A stretch of 41,014 nt of DNA, taken from NCBI GenBank assembly GCA_018825785.1, contig JAHKAY010000009.1, positions 1-41,014 on the forward strand, given 5' to 3'. The position numbers and the translations under genes are program-made. This document shows, one piece after another, positions 32,655-40,141 of the stretch. Within the stretch, counting starts at the first letter, position 1. The number at the start of each line of letters is the position of its first letter. Source of the stretch: Chloroflexota bacterium. Its GTDB lineage: Bacteria > Chloroflexota > Dehalococcoidia > JACVQG01 > JAHKAY01. The notes below the pieces were generated by a model that worked only from the letters and a program-made list of their open reading frames with translations, did not search any database and had not been told where the DNA came from.

Positions 32655-33871
32655 CTTATCTGGCGGACAAGGCCGTAGAGGGGGCTGAGGATAGAGACGG
32701 CAATAAAGGCCACCACCCCCCCCACCAGGATGATAAGGGCCGGCTCCAGCATCCCCACCAGGCGGGCGATGGCCCGCCCTGCCTCCTCGTCATAGCTTGT
32801 GACAACGGTATCCAGGTTAGCCTCCAGCTGGCCGGTGTGCTCCCCGATGCTCACCAGCTGGCCCACCAGAGGCGGGAAGAGGGGCCGGGAGGCCAGGGCC
32901 TGGGAAAGGAGCTTCCCCTGCACCACATCCGCCCTCACCCCTGTCAGGACCTCCCTGAAGGGGGCATTCTCCGTGGTCTGGACCAGAAGGTTCAGGCCCT
33001 CGGTGAGCGTGACCCCCGCCTTGAGAAGGAGGGAAAGGGTGCGGCAGAAGCGGGCTACCTGGGAGAAGATAATGGCCCGGCGCACCTGGGGGACCCGGAG
33101 TAGGAAACGGTCCCAGCGGGCCCTCCCCCGCGGGCTGCGGATATACCAGGTCCCCCCCACCACCCCCAGGGCCAGGGCCACCATCACCAGCCCCCCCCGC
33201 TCCCGGAGAAAGCCTGCTATCGCCACGAGGGCCCGGGTGGAGAGGGGCAGGCTGCCCCCCCACTCCCGCAGCAGGGCCCTCATGGAAGGGAGAACAAAGG
33301 TAACCAGGATGACCACCACCCCCACGGCCAGGACGGCGATGAAGGCGGGATAGCCCAGGGCCCCCCTCACCCTGATGGCAGTCTCCCTCTCCCTTTCCAG
33401 GTGGACCTCCAGTTGCCTCAGCACCAGAGGGAGACTACCTATCTCCTCCCCCACGTGGATAAGACGGAGGTAGAGGGTAGAGAATACCTGGGGATGGCGG
33501 GCCAGGGCCTGGGAGAAGGAATCCCCCCGGCTAATATCCTCAATGACCCGGTTAAGCACCCGGCCGAAGGGACCAGAGGTCTGGGCCTGGAGCATCTTCA
33601 GGGAGGGGACCTCGCTTATGCCCGCGCCGAGGAGGTTGGCCAGGCTCCGGGTGAAGTGGATAATCTCCCCCCTCCTCACCCCAAAGAGTGTGGGGGACAG
33701 GGACTCCAGATGCAGGCCCCCGCCGTCTTTCTTGAGTCTGCTGAGGCGTAGTATGGTGAGGCCCGCTTGCCACAGGGCCTCCTCCGCCTCCTTTTCCGTC
33801 TCCGCCTCCAGCTCCCCCGCCCTCATCTCCCCCTGGGGCGTGGATGCCAGATACTTATATCTCATAGCCAA
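32651..33871 (-). CDS. pilC: Type IV pilus inner-membrane platform protein
   Basis: A 406-aa GspF/PilC family protein. Two repeated GspF domains are visible: FTRSLANLLGAGISEVPSLK with GDSFSQALARHPQVFSTLYL, and FCRTLSLLLKAGVTLTEGLN with LLSQALASRPLFPPLVGQLV. Three membrane helices are present (GYPAFIAVLAVGVVVILVTF; RGGLVMVALALGVVGGTWYI; ALIILVGGVVAFIAVSIL). It is the rotor or platform driven by PilB. Its start lies 23 nt after the pilB stop. Confidence 0.95.
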   Translation of the reverse strand: MAMRYKYLASTPQGEMRAGELEAETEKEAEEALWQAGLTILRLSRLKKDGGGLHLESLSPTLFGVRRGEIIHFTRSLANLLGAGISEVPSLKMLQAQTSGPFGRVLNRVIEDISRGDSFSQALARHPQVFSTLYLRLIHVGEEIGSLPLVLRQLEVHLERERETAIRVRGALGYPAFIAVLAVGVVVILVTFVLPSMRALLREWGGSLPLSTRALVAIAGFLRERGGLVMVALALGVVGGTWYIRSPRGRARWDRFLLRVPQVRRAIIFSQVARFCRTLSLLLKAGVTLTEGLNLLVQTTENAPFREVLTGVRADVVQGKLLSQALASRPLFPPLVGQLVSIGEHTGQLEANLDTVVTSYDEEAGRAIARLVGMLEPALIILVGGVVAFIAVSILSPLYGLVRQIR

Positions 33872-33894
33872 GGAAAAGGCCGAGAGGGTCCGGG

Positions 33895-35610
33895 CTATCC
33901 GATGAGGAAGACGTGGCGGAGGACCTCGCTGGGTGTCGTGACGCCATCCCTGGCCTTGAGCATCCCATCCCGGCGCAGGGTGACCATCCCCTCCTTTACC
34001 GCCTGAGCCTTTATCTCCATTGCCGGGGCCTGCCGGTTCACCAGCTGGCGGATGGGGTCGGTGAGGGGCAGCATCTCAAAGACCCCCGTCCTTCCCAGGT
34101 AGCCCGTCCGGGAGCAGAAGTTGCAGCCCCGGCCCATGTAGAAGTCCGTCCTCACCTCCTGCATCTCCTGCTGGTAGGCCGCCGCATCGGCGGGGCTCAC
34201 CTTCTCCATGTTGCGACAGTAGGGACAGACCTTCCTCACCAGCCGCTGGGAGAGGGAACCGATGACCGCCGAGGTGACGAGGAAGGGCTCCACCCCCAGG
34301 TCAATAAGGCGGATGATGGCCGCCACGGCATCGTTGGCGTGGATGGAGGTAAGCACCAGGTGGCCGGTGAGGGCCGCCTGGACGGCCACAGTGGCTGTCT
34401 CCTTGTCCCTTATCTCCCCCACCAGTATGACATCGGGGTCAAGGCGCATGATGGCCCTGAGGCCGGCGGCAAAGGTTATCTCCGCCTGCCGGTTCACCTG
34501 TATCTGGTTGATACGTTTGAAATGGTATTCAATGGGGTCCTCAATCGTCATGACATTGCGTTCCTGGGGATTTAGCTCCCCGATGGAGGCATAGAGGGTG
34601 GTGGTCTTACCTGAGCCCGTGGGCCCGCTGACCAGCACCATGCCGAAAGGGGAGTCCAGGATGCGCCGGTGGCCCTCCTGCACGCCAGTCGCCATGCCGA
34701 CCTGGGAGAGCTGGAGGAGGCCCAGGGACTTGTCCAGCACCCGGAGAACCGCCATCTCCCCGTGGGCCGTCTCCGCCGTGGCCACCCGGAAGTCAATGGG
34801 CCGCTCAGCGATGGCGGCGGAGAACTGGCCGTCCTGGGGACGGCGCCTTTCAGCGATGTTCATGTTGGCCATGACCTTTATCCGGGAGATGAGGGCAGAA
34901 TGGATCCCCATTGGGAGGGTGGCAACCTGATGGAGGATACCATCAATGCGGTAGCGCACCCGGATGCCGTCCTCCTCGGGCTCGATATGCACATCCGAGG
35001 CCCGGTCCTTCACCGCCTGGGTCAATATCATGTCCACAGCCCGCACGATGGGGGCCTGGGCAATGGCCTCCCCCACCAGGCCCGGGTCTGACGCCGCCAC
35101 CCGGGTGCCCGCCGGGGCCTGGGGCTGGGCGCCAACCGCCTGGCTTATCTCCTGCTCAATCTTCTGGGCCAGCCGGTAGTGGGTGCGGATGGCATCCTCC
35201 AGGCCCCCGTGGAGGGGGATGACCACCCGGAGGCGCTTCCTTGAGAGGGCCGCCAGGGTATCCACGGTGGCCACATCGGAGGGGTCTTCCATGGCCACGG
35301 TGAGGACATCCCCCTCCACCTTAAGGGGCAGTACCCGATGCTCCCTGGCCACCTCCTCGGGGACAAGGGCAACAGCCTCGGCCTCAACCTCATACTGGCG
35401 CAGGTCTACTACGGGGACATTGAACTGAAAGGAGAGGACAGTAGCCAGTGTCTCAGCGCTGATGATGTTGTCCTGGAGGAGGACCTCCACCAGCTTGCGG
35501 CCCTGGCCCCGGGCTTTCTCCTGGGCCTTGGCCAGCTCCTGGGGCTTGAGGAAAGCCCCCTCCACCAAGACCTGGCCGATGTCCTTCCTGGTCTTGGCAC
35601 GCTCCATCAT
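33895..35610 (-). CDS. pilB: Type IV pilus assembly ATPase
   Basis: A 571-aa GspE/PilB motor ATPase. N-terminal GspEII domain (IGQVLVEGAFLKPQELAKAQ; DVLTVAMEDPSDVATVDTLA), Walker A VSGPTGSGKTTTLYA, Asp box TIEDPIEYHFKRINQIQVN, Walker B RLDPDVILVGEIRDKETA, His box LVLTSIHANDAVAAI, and the zinc-binding CPYC...CNFC tetracysteine. The ATG at 35610 is chosen because it overlaps the stop of the 66-aa gene (ATGA); 14 extra codons lie upstream in frame. Confidence 0.95.
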   Translation of the reverse strand: MMERAKTRKDIGQVLVEGAFLKPQELAKAQEKARGQGRKLVEVLLQDNIISAETLATVLSFQFNVPVVDLRQYEVEAEAVALVPEEVAREHRVLPLKVEGDVLTVAMEDPSDVATVDTLAALSRKRLRVVIPLHGGLEDAIRTHYRLAQKIEQEISQAVGAQPQAPAGTRVAASDPGLVGEAIAQAPIVRAVDMILTQAVKDRASDVHIEPEEDGIRVRYRIDGILHQVATLPMGIHSALISRIKVMANMNIAERRRPQDGQFSAAIAERPIDFRVATAETAHGEMAVLRVLDKSLGLLQLSQVGMATGVQEGHRRILDSPFGMVLVSGPTGSGKTTTLYASIGELNPQERNVMTIEDPIEYHFKRINQIQVNRQAEITFAAGLRAIMRLDPDVILVGEIRDKETATVAVQAALTGHLVLTSIHANDAVAAIIRLIDLGVEPFLVTSAVIGSLSQRLVRKVCPYCRNMEKVSPADAAAYQQEMQEVRTDFYMGRGCNFCSRTGYLGRTGVFEMLPLTDPIRQLVNRQAPAMEIKAQAVKEGMVTLRRDGMLKARDGVTTPSEVLRHVFLIG

Positions 35611-35807
35611 TTCAGCCCTGTCTGGGTCACCTTCACCCCCCACAGCCACCACACCTTATCCCCATCCCTCACCTCAGCGGAGAAGCCCTCCACCTCAGCC
35701 GGTTCCACCGAGGCGCGGAAGACCCAGTCCCCCAGCACCATGTTCTCCTTAAGGGGATAGCCCATGCGGAGCCACGTCTCCAACTTGGAAAGCTCGGGGT
35801 CCATCAT
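35607..35807 (-). CDS. 66-aa hypothetical protein in the pilus operon
   Basis: A small protein beginning MMDPELSKLETWLRMGYPLK and ending WWLWGVKVTQTGLK. No membrane helix; the mixed beta pattern (VLGDWVFRASVEPAEVEGFS) suggests a small beta-barrel or SH3-like fold, which is speculative. Both ends overlap neighbours by ATGA (HTH gene upstream, pilB downstream), which strongly supports that it is translated. Family not recognised. Confidence 0.65.
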   Translation of the reverse strand: MMDPELSKLETWLRMGYPLKENMVLGDWVFRASVEPAEVEGFSAEVRDGDKVWWLWGVKVTQTGLK

Positions 35808-36034
35808 CGCTTCTCCGTCCTGGTCTCCAGAGTCTCCCCCGGGGCCAGGGCCACCTTCTTCAGGTCCACCCCGTAGCGGAGCATCCAGTACCAGACGGTG
35901 CTGCGGCTCACCCCCAGCGCCTCTGCCATCCGGGGCAACCCCATCTCGTTGTACATCCGGGGCAAAAGCTTCTCCAGCGGCTGGTTGTACCGCTCCTCCA
36001 CCCCTCTCATCAGCTTTGTCCTCCTCATCGCCAT
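35804..36034 (-). CDS. Helix-turn-helix regulator at the head of the pilus operon
   Basis: A 76-aa protein. The HTH is MAEALGVSRSTVWYWMLRYG within PLEKLLPRMYNEMGLPRM...; there is no ligand domain. ATG 36034 has a GGGGGG ribosome run at 7 nt; a second ATG two codons on is also possible. It is the first gene of the pil operon and lies just downstream of a promoter overlapped by an inverted repeat, so autoregulation is likely. Whether it belongs to the pilus system or was captured cannot be told. Confidence 0.75.
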   Translation of the reverse strand: MAMRRTKLMRGVEERYNQPLEKLLPRMYNEMGLPRMAEALGVSRSTVWYWMLRYGVDLKKVALAPGETLETRTEKR

Positions 36035-36059
36035 GGCTCCACCCCCCTTTCAACGCAAT

Positions 36060-36109
36060 ATGCTAGCATAAATCTAATATTTTGTCAAGACCTTGTTTAA
36101 CATTAGATT
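36060..36109 (-). promoter_or_regulatory. pil operon promoter with overlapping operator-like inverted repeat
   Basis: Minus-strand TTGACA (36088-36083), 17-nt spacer, TAGCAT (36065-36060). The inverted repeat AATCTAAT/ATTAGATT (36102-36109 and 36071-36078) has one arm upstream of the -35 and the other inside the spacer, a classic repressor layout. The region is strongly AT-rich. Confidence 0.7.
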
Positions 36110-36218
36110 AACTAAACTCTAGAGTAGTATTGGAAGAATATTAGCATATGCTTAGAACACGGCCAATACATTAGTTCTGCCAATCAATAGTATAGCACTT
36201 CTGTTCTAGGATTTCCTC

Positions 36219-36247
36219 TTGACGGGTGGCGAGGGGGAGGGGATAAT
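36219..36247 (+). promoter_or_regulatory. tRNA-Gly promoter
   Basis: TTGACG (36219-36224), 17-nt spacer, GATAAT (36242-36247), 10 nt before the tRNA 5' end. Confidence 0.65.
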
Positions 36248-36257
36248 TGCTCAGAGG

Positions 36258-36332
36258 GCGGGTGTAACTCAGGGGTAGAGTGCCTGCTTCCCAAGCAGGC
36301 TGTCGTGGGTTCGAATCCCATCACCCGCTCCA
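36258..36332 (+). tRNA. tRNA-Gly (CCC)
   Basis: Acceptor stem GCGGGTG/CACCCGC with discriminator T and an encoded CCA end. Anticodon stem CCTGC/GCAGG around TTCCCAA (anticodon CCC). T-arm GTGGG-TTCGAAT-CCCAT. All four arms pair. Confidence 0.97.
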
Positions 36333-36698
36333 CAGATAACTTAAGGCGCCCTCAGTGGAACTCGTGTCATGACCGTGTGGCTGGAGCTGATACGAAGTAG
36401 CCAAGATTGCTGCCTAGGGTTGCCGACAAACACTAGTCCTAAGGACCTATGGACTTTCGGCAGGGGGACTAATAGAGTGGTGGCGTCTTCACCGGACGGG
36501 AGCAGTTCGGCCCCTGAACAAGGAGGCGGCGGATGGTGTTTGTGAAGAGGGCGGGCCTGAACTCCACGGTTATCCCCCCTGCTGAGTCCCTGCAGCATCC
36601 CCATGGGCCCTTCCAGGGTCCTCCCATAGCCTCTTTCCCAACGCCCTAACAGCAGAGACTGGCCAGGCCCCCTCGCATCAACGCGGGGGGGAGCGACC
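36333..36698. other. Gene-free stretch downstream of tRNA-Gly
   Basis: About 366 nt with no convincing coding frame, RNA gene or terminator. Its composition is less biased than core genes. No second copy of the tRNA 3' end is visible here, so there is no direct sign of an integrated element. Confidence 0.5.
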
Positions 36699-36806
36699 AT
36701 GGACCAGGCAGAGAAGAGGCCAGGCAATTGGCGGGCGCGGTGCATCGGTCTTACCACCGGGGCCTTCAGCCTTTATTGGCCGCATGGCCACTGGGACGGA
36801 GCATAA
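36699..36806 (+). CDS. 35-aa small ORF coupled to the winged-helix gene
   Basis: Reads MDQAEKRPGNWRARCIGLTT and ends SLYWPHGHWDGA. GGGGGAG lies 5 nt before its ATG, and its TAA shares one base with the next ATG (TAATG), a translational-coupling arrangement. No family is recognised. It could be a leader peptide or a real small protein. Confidence 0.4.
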   Translation: MDQAEKRPGNWRARCIGLTTGAFSLYWPHGHWDGA

Positions 36807-37018
36807 TGGCAGCGATTACGCCTGAAGCCGCCACCAAAGCCAGAGTGCTCAGGGCATTTCAAGAATCAGCACCGGTCGATTTGAGCATGTCTGATGCTGC
36901 CAGACGCGCGGGGGTCAGCCTGGCCACAGCCTCAACCTACATCAAGGTCCTGGTAGCCGAGGGTGCGCTGGAGGAGTCACGCCGCATAGGGAACGCCAAG
37001 CTCTTCCGCCTCAGATGA
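36806..37018 (+). CDS. Small winged-helix DNA-binding protein
   Basis: A 70-aa protein starting MAAITPEAATKARVLRAFQE. The core SMSDAARRAGVSLATASTYI followed by KVLVAEGALEESRRIGNAKL and FRLR is a MarR/ArsR-type winged helix with the wing strand pair at the end. No sensor cysteines or ligand domain. ATG 36806 is chosen because of the GGAG before it and the TAATG overlap with the small ORF. The target is unknown; the two 30-bp direct repeats just downstream are candidates. Confidence 0.7.
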   Translation: MAAITPEAATKARVLRAFQESAPVDLSMSDAARRAGVSLATASTYIKVLVAEGALEESRRIGNAKLFRLR

Positions 37019-37064
37019 AAAGGCCTGTGGCCGGGCAGGGAATGCTTCGTAGTGCACCCTGCAA

Positions 37065-37094
37065 GAAAGGGGGTGAGAATCGGGGGTAGCAAAA
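37065..37094. repeat. 30-nt direct repeat, copy 1
   Basis: GAAAGGGGGTGAGAATCGGG plus GGTAGCAAAA. It matches 37149-37178 at 28 of 30 positions; start-to-start distance 84 nt. Confidence 0.85.
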
Positions 37095-37148
37095 GCTTGG
37101 ACAACTCTGGCTGAAGCTAAGATGCTGAAAACTGTATAGATGGTGCCG

Positions 37149-37178
37149 GAAAGGGGGCGAGAATCAGGGGTAGCAAAA
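37149..37178. repeat. 30-nt direct repeat, copy 2
   Basis: Second copy of the 37065-37094 repeat, with T to C and G to A changes. Between the winged-helix gene and the 3' end of the radical SAM gene. Confidence 0.85.
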
Positions 37179-37231
37179 CTGGGGGGAACGGGGGATGGGC
37201 CATCTTCCGGGCCAGCACTGGCAGGGAGAGG

Positions 37232-39052
37232 CTAGCCGGGCTCGGTCAGCCTCTGGAACTTCTCCTGGCAGGGGGGGTAGCGGTCCTGGAGGCCGCAGGT
37301 GGAACAGGGACCAGAGCGGCAGTCGGGGGTCTCCCTGGAGCGGAAGGCCCGCTGGTATTCCCGCCAGAGGAAGGCCCGGCTGACCCCGATATCCACCGTG
37401 TCCCAGGGGAAAACCTCGTCCCTCCCCCGCTCCCGGTGGGCGTAGAAGGCGGGGTCCAGGGAGGCCCCATGGAAGGCCTCAAGCCAGCCCCGGAGGTTGA
37501 AGGCCTCGTTCCAGGCATCAAAGCGCTGGCCGCTCTTCCAGGCCAGCTCCAGTGCCTTCCCCAGCCTCCGGTCCCCGCGTGAGAGGACGCCCTCCAGGAG
37601 ACTCATCCCGGGGTCCTGCCAGGAGAGGGCCACCCCCATCCTCCCCAGGCCCATCTTCACCGTCTCGGCCTTCTTTTCCATCTCCTCCAGAGTGAGCTGG
37701 GGTGCCCACTGGAAGGGGGTATGGGGCTTGGGGACAAAGGGGGAGATGCCGACCCGGAGCCGGAGCCTCCCCAGCTTGAAGGCCTTCTTCAAGAGGTCCA
37801 GGATGGCCTGGATGTCCTCGGGGGCCTCCGTGGGCAGCCCCACCATAAAGTATAGCTTCACGGAGTTCCATCCCTTCTCCAGGGCGGTGGAAAGGACGGA
37901 GAAGAGCTCATCATCCCCTATAGTCTTGTTGATGGCCTGCCTCAGGCGGGTACTCCCGGCCTCGGGGGCGAAGGTGAGGGCCCTCTTCTTTCCCCCGGGC
38001 AGGGCCTCCATAAGGCGGATGGAGAAGGCGTCCATCCGGAGGCTGGGCAGGGAGACCGTGATGTCCTCGTAGCGGTCCACGACCTCCCGGACGACCGTTT
38101 CAATCCCGCTGTAGTCGCTGGTGGTCAGGGAGACCAGCGAGACCTCGCTATAGCCGCAGTCACGGAGGAGCCCCCCCACCGCCTGGACAACCTCGCCCGG
38201 CGGGCGCTCCCTCAAGGGGCGGTAGATGACCCCGGCCTGGCAGAAGCGGCAGCCCCGGGTGCAACCCCTCTGGACCTCCACCGCCCCCCGGTCATGGACC
38301 ACCTCAATATTGGGCACCACCGGGCGGGTGAGGGGAGGGGGGAGGGGGGCCACCAGCCGCCTCTCCACCCGGGGCCGGGCCTCCCCCGCCAGAGGCTCAA
38401 TGCCCTTCAGGGTGCCATCGGCATGGTATTCCACCCGGTAGAGAGAGGGCACATAGACCCCCTGTATGGCGGCCAGCTTCCTCAATAGCCCCCTCCGGGG
38501 CAGGCCCTTGAGCTCCTCGTAGGCCTCCAGGAAGTGGGAGAGGACCTCCTCCGCCTCCCCCAGGATGAAGAGGTCAATGAAGTCGGCCAGGGGCTCGGGA
38601 TTAAGGGCAGCGCTGCCCCCGGCGATGACCAGGGGGTAGCGGCCTTCCCTCTCCGCGGAACGGAGCGGGATGCGGGCCAGGTCCAGCATATTGAGGAGAT
38701 TGGTATAGGTGAGCTCATATCCCAGGGAGAAGCCAAGGATGTCAAAATCCCTGAGGGGCTTCTTCGTCTCCAGGCTGAAGAGGGGTATGCCCCTTTCCCG
38801 GAGGGCCCCCTCCATATCACCCCATGGGGCATAGGCCCTTTCGCAGAGCCAGCGGGGGGAGGTATTTATTATGTCATATAGGATAGGGATGGCCAGGTTA
38901 GACATGCCGATTTCGTAGAGGTCGGGATAGACCAGGCACACCCGGACCCGGGCCCGGTCCCAGTCCCTGGCGACGGCGTTCCACTCCCCACCGGCATACC
39001 GGCCGGGACGGACCACACCGGAGAGAAGGGTGTCCAGCTCCCTGGCTTCCAC
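37232..39052 (-). CDS. B12-binding-type radical SAM protein (TIGR03960-like)
   Basis: A 606-aa protein. The N-terminal part (~residues 35-190) is a cobalamin-binding-like Rossmann domain (VRVCLVYPDLYEIGMSNLAI; GFSLGYELTYTNLLNMLDLA; VIAGGSAALNPEPLADFIDL). The radical SAM cluster motif is RGCTRGCRFCQAGVIYRP (CxxxCxxC) around residue ~270, followed by SLTTSDYSGIETVV and FAPEAGSTRLRQAINKTI. The C-terminal end has a cysteine-rich CRSGPCSTCGLQDRYPPC. The reaction of this family is not established. GTG start 2 nt after the phosphodiesterase stop. Confidence 0.9.
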   Translation of the reverse strand: MEARELDTLLSGVVRPGRYAGGEWNAVARDWDRARVRVCLVYPDLYEIGMSNLAIPILYDIINTSPRWLCERAYAPWGDMEGALRERGIPLFSLETKKPLRDFDILGFSLGYELTYTNLLNMLDLARIPLRSAEREGRYPLVIAGGSAALNPEPLADFIDLFILGEAEEVLSHFLEAYEELKGLPRRGLLRKLAAIQGVYVPSLYRVEYHADGTLKGIEPLAGEARPRVERRLVAPLPPPLTRPVVPNIEVVHDRGAVEVQRGCTRGCRFCQAGVIYRPLRERPPGEVVQAVGGLLRDCGYSEVSLVSLTTSDYSGIETVVREVVDRYEDITVSLPSLRMDAFSIRLMEALPGGKKRALTFAPEAGSTRLRQAINKTIGDDELFSVLSTALEKGWNSVKLYFMVGLPTEAPEDIQAILDLLKKAFKLGRLRLRVGISPFVPKPHTPFQWAPQLTLEEMEKKAETVKMGLGRMGVALSWQDPGMSLLEGVLSRGDRRLGKALELAWKSGQRFDAWNEAFNLRGWLEAFHGASLDPAFYAHRERGRDEVFPWDTVDIGVSRAFLWREYQRAFRSRETPDCRSGPCSTCGLQDRYPPCQEKFQRLTEPG

Positions 39053-39054
39053 CT

Positions 39055-39555
39055 TCAGGGCCTTTCCTTCCCCAGAAAGACCACCTCTGCCTCCACCTTT
39101 CCCCCTTCCAGGGTGAGGAGGCCGTAGGAGCCCGGTGCCCGCGAAGAGCCATAGCCCTGGCCGGGGTTGAAAAAGAGTACCCCATCGCGGTAGATGTTCC
39201 GGGGCTCATGGGTGTGGCCGAAGAGGATGATGTCCACCCCGGGGAACTCCCTGAAAAGCCTCTCCTCCAGGCCCCAGGGGGGCCCGCCGTAGGCCGGGTG
39301 GGTGATGGCTATCCTTTTTCCCTCCAGCTCCAGGGTTTCCCTGGCGGGCAGTTCCTGGCGGACATCCCCCGGGTCCAGATTGCCGTGGACGCCGACAAAC
39401 CGAGGGGAGGCCTTTTTGAGGGCCTCCACCACCTCCCGGTCCACGAAGTCCCCGCAGTGGACCACCAGGTCGGCTTCATCCGCGGCACGGACTATCTCCG
39501 GCGAGACCTCCTCCAGCCGGCGGGCATGGGTATCAGCCAGGACCAAAAGCCTCAT
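39055..39555 (-). CDS. YfcE/MJ0936-type metallophosphoesterase
   Basis: A 166-aa calcineurin-like phosphodiesterase with all metal motifs: LVLADTHAR (DxH), VHCGDFVD (GD), GVHGNLDP (GN[H/L]), ITHPAYGG (H) and ILFGHTHEP (GHxH). These act on phosphodiester substrates; the natural substrate is unknown. It leads the two-gene operon with the radical SAM gene. Its ATG lies only about 15 nt from the transposase remnant, so its upstream control region has probably been rearranged. Confidence 0.92.
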   Translation of the reverse strand: MRLLVLADTHARRLEEVSPEIVRAADEADLVVHCGDFVDREVVEALKKASPRFVGVHGNLDPGDVRQELPARETLELEGKRIAITHPAYGGPPWGLEERLFREFPGVDIILFGHTHEPRNIYRDGVLFFNPGQGYGSSRAPGSYGLLTLEGGKVEAEVVFLGKERP

Positions 39556-39569
39556 TCCATGAATTCTCT

Positions 39570-39731
39570 ATTGTCGGCTCTTACCATCAGGTGAGCAAAA
39601 AGCATCTTGACGCCTACCTCGATGAACTGGAGTGGCGGTTCAATAACCGAGAGAATCCATACCTGTTCAGGGATACGCTTCTAAAACTCATCAGGTCTGA
39701 GAACCTTCGTTATCAGAAATTGGTTGGATAG
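39570..39731 (+). pseudogene. C-terminal remnant of an IS1595-type transposase
   Basis: The frame reads GSYHQVSKKHLDAYLDELEW, then RFNNRENPYLFRDTLLKLI and a TAG at 39729-39731. HLDxYLxExxWRFNNR followed by LF is the conserved end of IS1595/ISXO2-like DDE transposases. The catalytic domain and both terminal inverted repeats are missing. It overlaps the 3' end of the minus-strand membrane gene. Confidence 0.8.
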
Positions 39732-40137
39732 ATATGTCGGGTTGCGGTTGTGAGCTAACCGCACTCATTTGGTCAATAGCCACTGCCTGACGCTTAATTT
39801 CAGTTAGTCTAGACCGCCTTTTACACCAAGCCCAACTACCTACACCAACGCAAGCCACGGCCAGTATCAATCCGGTCACTCCTCCAAATTGGAGTAATGC
39901 AGTTGCCTTCTCTGACAAAGTACCCTGCATGATGGCACTAGTGTATAACCCGACTGCAAACAAGAAAGCTCCGCTCGCTGCTGCGAAAAAACCAGATGCC
40001 AGAGTGTTTAGTAAACTGATGTCGTCAAGTTCTGCCTCGGTAAGCACAAACTCTTTCATCTGGCGCACCGTGTGTGTATGTGGGAGACTTGAGAATTGTT
40101 GAGGGATTCCTGCCAGCCTGTCCGGGTGCGTGGCCAT
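39691..40137 (-). CDS. Membrane protein paired with a zinc-ribbon protein
   Basis: A 148-aa protein from ATG 40137, chosen for GGAGGG 9 nt upstream and for lying 4 nt after the stop of the preceding gene. A hydrophilic N-terminus (~50 residues) precedes two membrane helices (TLASGFFAAASGAFLFAVGL and GVTGLILAVACVGVGSWAW) and a basic, then acidic tail. Family not recognised. Base use is AT-richer than in core genes. Its 3' end overlaps the transposase remnant on the other strand. Confidence 0.6.
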   Translation of the reverse strand: MATHPDRLAGIPQQFSSLPHTHTVRQMKEFVLTEAELDDISLLNTLASGFFAAASGAFLFAVGLYTSAIMQGTLSEKATALLQFGGVTGLILAVACVGVGSWAWCKRRSRLTEIKRQAVAIDQMSAVSSQPQPDISIQPISDNEGSQT

Positions 40138-40141
40138 CGCC

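Noticed and set aside
36341-36757. 138-aa minus-strand frame next to tRNA-Gly
   Set aside because: No ribosome site, no domain, composition of chance frame, and it is antisense to the small ORF with a good start.
37065-37178. CRISPR array
   Set aside because: Only two 30-nt units with a 54-nt spacer, units not identical, and no cas genes in the window.
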